Positions 59,176-64,000 of a stretch of 64,000 bases of DNA are shown piece after piece. The DNA is from Halomarina rubra (GTDB lineage Archaea; Halobacteriota; Halobacteria; Halobacteriales; Haloarculaceae): assembly GCF_023699475.1 (NCBI RefSeq), contig NZ_JALXFV010000005.1:1-64000 (forward strand). Direction: 5' to 3'. The translations under genes were made by a program, and so were the position numbers. How positions within the stretch are numbered: the first letter of the stretch is position 1; each line of letters opens with the position of its first letter. Under the pieces are notes generated by a model, which did not search any database, was not told the origin of the DNA, and saw only the letters and a list, made by a program, of their open reading frames with translations.

Positions 59176-59544
59176 TCACGGTCGCTGTGCGGTCACCGCG
59201 GCCCACATCAGTCGCGGGGCCGCTCGCTCCCCGCGGTCGCGCGCCCGCTCGGCGGTCTCGAACGTCTCGGGCGAGAGCGCGACCGGGTCGCCGGCGACGA
59301 GGAGTCGCCAGCGCCACCCCTCGTCGGTCTCGACGGCGTCGAAGGTGGCCCCGTTCGGTGGTCCCTCGTACCCCCGCGTCCCGAGCGACCCGACTCGCTC
59401 GACCGTCCACTCGCGGGTGAGGTCGAAGAACGCGCTCGAGATTCGGCCCATCGGGTCGCGGACCCGGTTGTCGGTCGCCGTCGTGGTGCAGTCACAGCCG
59501 ACGACGACGCGAACGAGGTCGTCGTCGCGGTCGTCCGCGCTCAC
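59176..59544 (-). CDS. Haloarchaeal protein of unknown function
   Basis: 122 residues, soluble. It begins with DDLVRVVVGCDCTTTATDN, continues DPMGRISSAFFDLTREWTVERVG, and has a C-terminal stretch WRWRLLVAGDPVALSPETFETAERARDR. I do not recognise a domain; the ending of mixed strand and helix (WRWRLLV, VALSPETFETAERARD) resembles the DUF1508-like layout of the next gene. Its start overlaps that gene by 4 nt, so the two are one operon and may work together. Confidence 0.65.
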   Translation of the reverse strand: MSADDRDDDLVRVVVGCDCTTTATDNRVRDPMGRISSAFFDLTREWTVERVGSLGTRGYEGPPNGATFDAVETDEGWRWRLLVAGDPVALSPETFETAERARDRGERAAPRLMWAAVTAQRP

Positions 59545-60023
59545 AGTCGTTCGATCGGCGCGCCGGGCGCGTTCTGTTTGACGCTCCGTAACCCGTTCTC
59601 CGCACCGCCCCAGGTCGCGTACCCCTCGCCGGAGTCGGCGATGACGTTGCCGTTGTCGTGGACGAGTCGCCAGCGGAACTCCCCGGCACGGTCCTCGTAC
59701 ACCTCGAAGTGAGCCTTCGCGCGGACCGGACGAGCGCTCGTCGGAGTCGGGTCGTCGGTCACGCGGTCGGCCGGAGACCGGTCGTCCGTGGCTCGGTCCT
59801 CCGCTCGGCCGGCGTTCGCGGCGGTGGTGGCGTCGGTCGCCTCCTCGCCGGCGCTCGCCGACCTGCCGTTCGGGTCGCGACCGACGCGAACGCGGAGTTC
59901 GCCCCGTACACCGGGGCCTTCGAGGTCGGTGACCGCCTCCTCGCCCTCCGAGGCGGTCAGCGACAGTCTCGCGTCGTCGACGGTGACGGTCAGTGCGGCC
60001 GCCACCCGTGGTTCACCGTTCAT
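59541..60023 (-). CDS. DUF1508 (YegP-like) domain protein
   Basis: 160 residues. The C-terminal ~58 form a DUF1508 domain (AHFEVYEDRAGEFRWRLV, then NVIADSGEGYATWGGAENGLRSVKQNA), a small fold of unknown function seen in YegP and haloarchaeal HVO_2922-like proteins. The N-terminal ~75 look like another beta-sandwich-like region (LTVTVDDARLSLTA), joined by an Ala/Asp-rich linker. The start is set at the ATG at 60023; longer frames are antisense. The stop overlaps the next gene by 4 nt. Confidence 0.8.
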   Translation of the reverse strand: MNGEPRVAAALTVTVDDARLSLTASEGEEAVTDLEGPGVRGELRVRVGRDPNGRSASAGEEATDATTAANAGRAEDRATDDRSPADRVTDDPTPTSARPVRAKAHFEVYEDRAGEFRWRLVHDNGNVIADSGEGYATWGGAENGLRSVKQNAPGAPIERL

Positions 60024-60108
60024 GCCATCGATAGGTGATACGGAGGCAATAGCGTCTCGCCGGGTGGTCGACCGGTCACTTTTCACCCGCGAGCGGGTAG
60101 TGTGACGT

Positions 60109-60429
60109 ATGCAGTTCTGCGACGAGTGCGGTTCGCTCATGCACGCCGACTCGGGAGAGATGGTCTGCTCGTCGTGTGGCGCGCGCGTCGCCAGAGACGA
60201 GGAGGAGGCCGCGAAGTACGTCTCCACGGAGTCACAGACGTTCGACGACGTCATCGAGACGAGCGAGGACGCCGCCGACGAGGGGAAACCGACGGCCAAT
60301 GAGGAGTGCGACCGGTGTGGCAACGACACCGCCTGGTACACCATCAAGCAGACGGGGAGCGCCGACGAACCGCCGACGCGCTTCTTCAAGTGCACCGAGT
60401 GCGGCCACCGCTGGCGGGGGTACAGCTGA
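60109..60429 (+). CDS. tfs: Transcription elongation factor TFS (TFIIS-like)
   Basis: 106 residues. It rescues backtracked RNA polymerase by stimulating transcript cleavage. The N-terminal zinc ribbon is FCDECGSLMHADSGEMVCSSCG, a charged linker follows, and the C-terminal ribbon holds CDRCGNDTAWY and FKCTECGHRWRGY. The SADEPPT hairpin that inserts the acidic pair (Asp-Glu) into the polymerase is intact, so it should be active. It is divergent from the DUF1508 pair. Confidence 0.95.
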   Translation: MQFCDECGSLMHADSGEMVCSSCGARVARDEEEAAKYVSTESQTFDDVIETSEDAADEGKPTANEECDRCGNDTAWYTIKQTGSADEPPTRFFKCTECGHRWRGYS

Positions 60430-60519
60430 ACGTCGAACCGACGGCGTGAGGAGGGCCGTCTGGCGAGTGCGAGGCGACGACCGACCCGTCGCCCGCGACG
60501 ACTGACAGTAGAGCGAACT

Positions 60520-60526
60520 GTTATCC
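60520..60526 (+). promoter_or_regulatory. TATA-like element for the second P450 gene
   Basis: gttatcc is centred about 27 nt upstream of the ATG at 60550, favouring this start over the GTG at 60544. Confidence 0.5.
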
Positions 60527-60549
60527 AGTCGGACGACGAGTGAGTGGCA

Positions 60550-61935
60550 ATGACACGAGCGAGTCCGCCCGGTCCCACCGGCCTGCCGGGTATCGGGAAC
60601 ACGCTCCAGTTCCTCAGGGACCCCATCACGTTCTACGAGACCTGCGCCGAGTACGGCGACGTGGTCCACGCGCGGGTCGCTCGCGACGACGTCTACGTCG
60701 TCTCCCACCCGGAGCTCGTCGAACGGGTGCTCGTCACCGACGAGGCGGCCTACCGGACGCCCGACGGGTTCGACGACCGCATCGACGGCGTCCTCGCCAG
60801 CGGACTGTTGCTGGCCGAGGACGACCGATGGGGCGGCCTCCGGACGGCGACGTCGGCGCTCTCGTTCGACCCCGTCGAGTGGTACGCCGACGTCACCGTC
60901 CGCCACGCCGAGACGATGGCCGCGCTGTGGGACGACGGCGAGACCGTCGCCGTCGACGAGGCGATGCGCGAACTCGCCCTCGACGTGTTCATCGACGCGC
61001 TGTTCGGGGCGGACGCAGACCACCAGCAGCGACGGTCGGAACTGGGCGTCGACTGTGGAGGCCGCGGCGAGGGGGACAGCGAGCGCATCCGAGAGGCGGT
61101 CCACGCCTTCGAGGGGAAGTTCGAGACGCCGGCGCGCGCCGCGTTCGTCCCCGACTGGGTGCCGACGCGGACGAACCGTCGTTACCGGCGGGCGCTGTCG
61201 GAGTTCGACGCGGTCATCGGCGACCTCATCGACCGACGACGGGCCGCCGGCTTCGAGAACTGCCACGACGTGCTCTCGTTGCTGTTGCAGGCCGACGACG
61301 CCGACGGCGACCTGACGGAGTCGACCATCCGCGACCAGTTGGTGACGTTCCTCGTCGCGGGCTACGAGACGACGGCGGCGGCGTTGACGTTCACGGCGTA
61401 CGCGCTCGCGACCCACCCGGGCGTCGCCGACCGACTCCAGGCGGAGGTCGACGCCGTGTTGGGGACCGCCTCGGCGACGGCCGCCGACCTCTCGAACCTG
61501 GGCTACACCGAACGCGTCGTCAAGGAGTCGCTGCGGCGGTACCCGCCGCTGTTCGCGACGTTCCGCCAGCCGATTCGGGAGACCGAGCTGGCCGGTTACG
61601 ACCTGCCCGTCCAGAGCACCGTCGTCATGCCCCAGTACGTCGTCCACAACGACCCGCGGTGGTTCACCGCGCCGGAGACGTTCCGCCCCGAGCGCTGGGC
61701 GACGTGGGACGGCCCCGAGTTCGCGTACTTCCCGTTCGGTGGCGGGTCGGCGAACTGCATCGAACGCCGGTTCGCGATGCAGGAGCTCCAGCTCGTCGTC
61801 GCGACGATGGCCCAGCAGGTGTCGTTCGAACGGGCCAACGACGCGCCGCTCGACCTCTCGTTCGGAACGACGCTCCAACCGGCCGGCGGGTTGGACCTCG
61901 TCGTCACCGAGCGGGTCGCGACCCCCCGGCGCTGA
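60550..61935 (+). CDS. Cytochrome P450 with a non-canonical heme-binding loop
   Basis: 461 residues. Most hallmarks are present: the C-helix W94-x3-R98, the I-helix AGYETT (about 270-275), the K-helix E326-x2-R329, and PERW near 380. The heme loop reads FGGGSANCIE: Cys403 is kept, but the conserved Arg two residues before it is Ala401 and the Gly two after is Glu405. Such a loop is rare in active P450s. It may still bind heme with altered properties, act as a P450-like enzyme without monooxygenation, or be decaying. It is clearly related to the P450 at 13547. Confidence 0.88.
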   Translation: MTRASPPGPTGLPGIGNTLQFLRDPITFYETCAEYGDVVHARVARDDVYVVSHPELVERVLVTDEAAYRTPDGFDDRIDGVLASGLLLAEDDRWGGLRTATSALSFDPVEWYADVTVRHAETMAALWDDGETVAVDEAMRELALDVFIDALFGADADHQQRRSELGVDCGGRGEGDSERIREAVHAFEGKFETPARAAFVPDWVPTRTNRRYRRALSEFDAVIGDLIDRRRAAGFENCHDVLSLLLQADDADGDLTESTIRDQLVTFLVAGYETTAAALTFTAYALATHPGVADRLQAEVDAVLGTASATAADLSNLGYTERVVKESLRRYPPLFATFRQPIRETELAGYDLPVQSTVVMPQYVVHNDPRWFTAPETFRPERWATWDGPEFAYFPFGGGSANCIERRFAMQELQLVVATMAQQVSFERANDAPLDLSFGTTLQPAGGLDLVVTERVATPRR

Positions 61936-62033
61936 GCGACACGGACCGTCGGCGTCGTGGGAGTCGAGAAGAGCGTCCGACCGAGCGAGTGCAGCCACCA
62001 GAGGGACCGTCGAACTCGGTGTCGGAACCGGCG

Positions 62034-62903
62034 TCAGAACCCGCCGTTGAGGACGGTCCACGTGCCGAAGACGGCGAGCGCGCCGACGGTCGTCGAGGCG
62101 ACGGCGTGGGTGCGCAGTCGGTCGAGCAGGTCGTGGTCGTGTTCGGTGATGCCCGCGACCTCGCTGACCTCGCTGCCGACCTCACACCGGGGCAGGAAGT
62201 CGAGCGCGACGTGGAGGAAGATGCCCGCGGCGAACCCGAAGACGAACGCGTTCAGCGTCGCGACGTTCGGAAGCCCGACCGTCGCCGCCGGAATCGCGGC
62301 GATACCGACGCCCGCGGCCGGCAGGAGGACGACCCACGGCGAGCGTCCCGACCGGACGAGTCGGCGGGCGGAGGCGTAGCCCGCCGGCCCCTTGTGCGAG
62401 ACGATGGCGAGACCGAGCAACAGCCCCACGTCCTGCATCGACCCGTAGACGAGACCGATGACGAGCCCCGCCGACAGCGCGTGGGCCGTTATCTGGGCGG
62501 CCGTGCTGTCGAACGGGAGGTCGAGGTGCGAGACGCGGTGGCCGAGCGTGTGGCCGCCGAAGCCGACGACGACGCCGGCCGCGATGCCGAAGCCGCCGAG
62601 TTTGGGGTCGAGACCGATGGCCTGCGGGACGATGAACGCCGCGGCGCTGGTGAGCATCGCGCCGCTGGCGAGGCCGTACCCCCAGACGAGGCGTCGGGCG
62701 TCGATGGCCCCCTCCGCGCGGACCCCGAGCGGGATGGCGACACCCATCGCCAGGAACGCGACCCACGAGATCACCAGCACCTTCCACAGACCCTCGACCG
62801 CCGCGAGGGCCGTGGCACAGACCAACAGTGCGACGGCGGCGACCCCGACCCACGACGGGCGGCCGACCCCGGAGTTGCTATCGAACGTCTCGGCTACCCC
62901 CAT
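62034..62903 (-). CDS. ZIP family metal transporter
   Basis: 289 residues with about eight membrane segments. The ZIP motifs are present: ITAHALSAGLVIGLVYG in segment 4, HKGPAGYAS in segment 5 (the metal-binding His), and GIFLHVALDFLPRC near the C-terminus. It probably imports or exports divalent zinc, iron or manganese. There is no long His-rich loop. No metal-linked regulator is adjacent. It converges with the P450 gene (98 nt) and follows the SDR gene on the same strand (46 nt). Confidence 0.88.
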   Translation of the reverse strand: MGVAETFDSNSGVGRPSWVGVAAVALLVCATALAAVEGLWKVLVISWVAFLAMGVAIPLGVRAEGAIDARRLVWGYGLASGAMLTSAAAFIVPQAIGLDPKLGGFGIAAGVVVGFGGHTLGHRVSHLDLPFDSTAAQITAHALSAGLVIGLVYGSMQDVGLLLGLAIVSHKGPAGYASARRLVRSGRSPWVVLLPAAGVGIAAIPAATVGLPNVATLNAFVFGFAAGIFLHVALDFLPRCEVGSEVSEVAGITEHDHDLLDRLRTHAVASTTVGALAVFGTWTVLNGGF

Positions 62904-62949
62904 ATGTTACTAACTCGATTGTGGTGGTTAATAAACCCTCGGAGACGCC

Positions 62950-63648
62950 TCAGCGCGTCGCCTGCTTCCAGGTCTTCAGGTCCAGGCGGCCGCCGTCGAG
63001 GTCCTCTGCGGGGGCGTCGGTCGCCGCCCAGAGGAACTGGTCGGCGACGTCCGCGGGGTCGCGACCCCCACCGCCGGTGAGTTCGGTGGCGAGTTGGCCG
63101 GGGTCGACGACGCCGACCGTCGCGTCCAGTTCGACGGCGAACTGCCGGACCAGCGCCTCGGCGAACGCCTTCGAGGCGGCGTACGAGCCGAGACCGGGTT
63201 TCGCGTCGACCGCGACGCTCCCCGACGGGACGAGGACGCGGGCGTCGTCGTTCAGGTGCGGGAGCGCCTCCTTGACGGCGGCGAACACCCCGCGACCGTT
63301 CGTCTGGTAGTGCTGGTCGAAGGCGCTGTAGGCGTCGTCCGCCAGCGGCGTCTGGGCGGTCTCACCGTGGTAGACCCCGGCGTTCGCCACGACGACGTCG
63401 ATACCACCGTGCTCGCCCTCGCGGGCCGCCGTCTCCATCAGTCGCTCCATGTCGAACTCGTCGCGCACGTCCGAGCGCATCCCGGTCGCACTCCCGCCGT
63501 CGTCCCGAATCGAGTCGGTGACCGCCTTGATGGCGTCGGCCTCGCGGGCACAGCAGACGACGTGTGCGCCCGCCGCGGCGAACCGCCGTGCGACCGCTTC
63601 GCCGAGTCCGCGACTCGCACCCGTGACGACGACCGTGGTTCCGTCCAT
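62950..63648 (-). CDS. Short-chain dehydrogenase/reductase (SDR)
   Basis: 232 residues of classical SDR. It has the TGASRGLG cofactor motif at residue 9-16, NAG at 89-91, a conserved Asn in TNGRGVF, a catalytic Ser in PSGSVAV (142-144), Tyr156 and Lys160 (YAASK). Its Arg-containing CCAREADA after the second strand suggests NADP preference. The substrate is unknown. It lies upstream of the ZIP gene on the same strand and is divergent from the alpha/beta hydrolase. Confidence 0.93.
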   Translation of the reverse strand: MDGTTVVVTGASRGLGEAVARRFAAAGAHVVCCAREADAIKAVTDSIRDDGGSATGMRSDVRDEFDMERLMETAAREGEHGGIDVVVANAGVYHGETAQTPLADDAYSAFDQHYQTNGRGVFAAVKEALPHLNDDARVLVPSGSVAVDAKPGLGSYAASKAFAEALVRQFAVELDATVGVVDPGQLATELTGGGGRDPADVADQFLWAATDAPAEDLDGGRLDLKTWKQATR

Positions 63649-63758
63649 ACCGATTCCACTCGCGGCGGCCGCTTCGCCGTTTCGGAAGGAGAACCGACGA
63701 CCGGTCCGTCGTCCGGTGCTCCCACAGCTTTTTCGCCCCGGCCCGGGATGTCGGTTCG

Positions 63759-64000
63759 ATGAACGAATCGAGTGTCACGCTGGAAGCACACGGCGAGGAG
63801 TTCGGCGGCCGACTGGCGACGCCGGCCGAGGACACCGACCGCTGCGTGCTCGTGGTCCCCGGCGCGGGTCACGGCCCGTTCGGCGACGTGTTCGACCGGT
63901 TCACCGAGGCGGCCGTCGACCAGGGGGTCGCCGTCGCCCGATTCGAGACGTGGCGCGACCACGACGGGTTGCGCGCGAAGACCGACGCCGAGTTTGAGGC
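63759..64000 (+). CDS. Alpha/beta hydrolase-like protein, 5' part only
   Basis: The first 80 codons are visible; the gene continues past the window. The N-terminus reads MNESSVTLEAHGEEFGGRLA, then CVLVVPGAGHGPFGDVFDRF, typical of strand b3 and the oxyanion-hole turn of alpha/beta hydrolases (dienelactone hydrolase or KANL3/Tex30-like), then VAVARFETWRDHDGLRAKTDAEFE. The nucleophile elbow is not reached. A T-rich gctttttcg about 27 nt upstream of the ATG is a likely promoter. Confidence 0.75.
   Translation, partial: MNESSVTLEAHGEEFGGRLATPAEDTDRCVLVVPGAGHGPFGDVFDRFTEAAVDQGVAVARFETWRDHDGLRAKTDAEFE

Noticed and set aside
60021-60028. A two-codon frame (ATG GCA TGA) overlapping the DUF1508 gene start
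   Set aside because: Too short to distinguish from chance, and no TATA element at the right distance.
59541-62061. Long minus-strand frames antisense to tfs and the second P450
   Set aside because: The opposite strand holds clearly conserved proteins; the frames are composition-driven shadows.
63748-63762. A fifth mini-ORF (MSVR) overlapping the alpha/beta hydrolase start
   Set aside because: Only four codons, and the TATA-like element is placed for the main ATG at 63759, not for the mini-ORF.

Overview
The window comes from a haloarchaeon (class Halobacteria). By eye the base composition is roughly two-thirds G+C. The proteins are rich in Asp and Glu and poor in Lys. Information-processing genes are archaeal: aIF5B, S19e, Pus10, TFS, Nob1, PDCD5-like, PAN and class I LysRS. 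Haloarchaeal signatures recur: bat-type HTH-10 regulators, a HalOD1 domain, a halocyanin, DUF5811/DUF5812-like proteins and PitA. Many genes have a TATA-like element about 27 nt upstream of the start codon, the layout of leaderless haloarchaeal transcripts. I cannot assign a genus. I saw no rRNA, tRNA, CRISPR array, insertion sequence or phage, so this looks like chromosomal core sequence with lineage-specific genes mixed in.

Layout. 1-5 kb: end of a membrane site-2 protease, a VOC dioxygenase-like gene, and a glmU-like/glmS pair for UDP-GlcNAc precursors. 5-13 kb: unknown protein, mini zinc finger, carotenoid oxygenase, a formate/nitrite transporter gene broken by one amber codon, small membrane proteins, pus10. 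13-19 kb: a P450 between two HTH-10 regulators, RNase HII, a GNAT gene, and two tandem HTH/zinc-ribbon regulators with nearly identical N-terminal halves. 19-26 kb: secFD, a HalOD1 protein, a 960-residue sensor-regulator, and, divergent from it, a gene with the full motif set of a class I terpene synthase. 26-36 kb: pgi, a CPBP protease, nob1, a PRC-barrel gene, a halocyanin, infB, an AEC transporter, pdaD. 36-44 kb: pan, pepF, an M28 peptidase, truA, hisS, PDCD5, rps19e. 44-54 kb: LysE and flippase-like membrane proteins, thiL, an M50 protease, a MobB-MoaE fusion, pyrH-lysS, another site-2 protease, an intact FNT transporter. 54-64 kb: pitA, the thiE-thiM-thiD operon, a DUF1508 pair, tfs, a second P450 with an abnormal heme loop, a ZIP transporter, a short-chain dehydrogenase, and the start of an alpha/beta hydrolase.

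How the genes work together. thiE, thiM and thiD (overlapping by 4 nt) plus thiL make and salvage thiamine diphosphate. The glmU-like and glmS genes supply amino-sugar nucleotides. secDF, PAN, the M50 proteases, PepF, the M28 enzyme and CPBP cover export and proteolysis. Pus10, TruA, LysRS, HisRS, Nob1, S19e, aIF5B and (through agmatine) PdaD serve RNA modification, ribosome maturation and translation.

The most noteworthy observations are the terpene synthase candidate divergent from a pseudo-receiver sensor, the tandem regulators with a sharp identity boundary, the single in-frame amber codon in the FNT gene, four leaderless mini-ORFs that each overlap the next start codon by 4 nt, the P450 with a non-canonical heme loop, and a PitA with a duplicated linker domain that keeps coproheme-decarboxylase-type residues.
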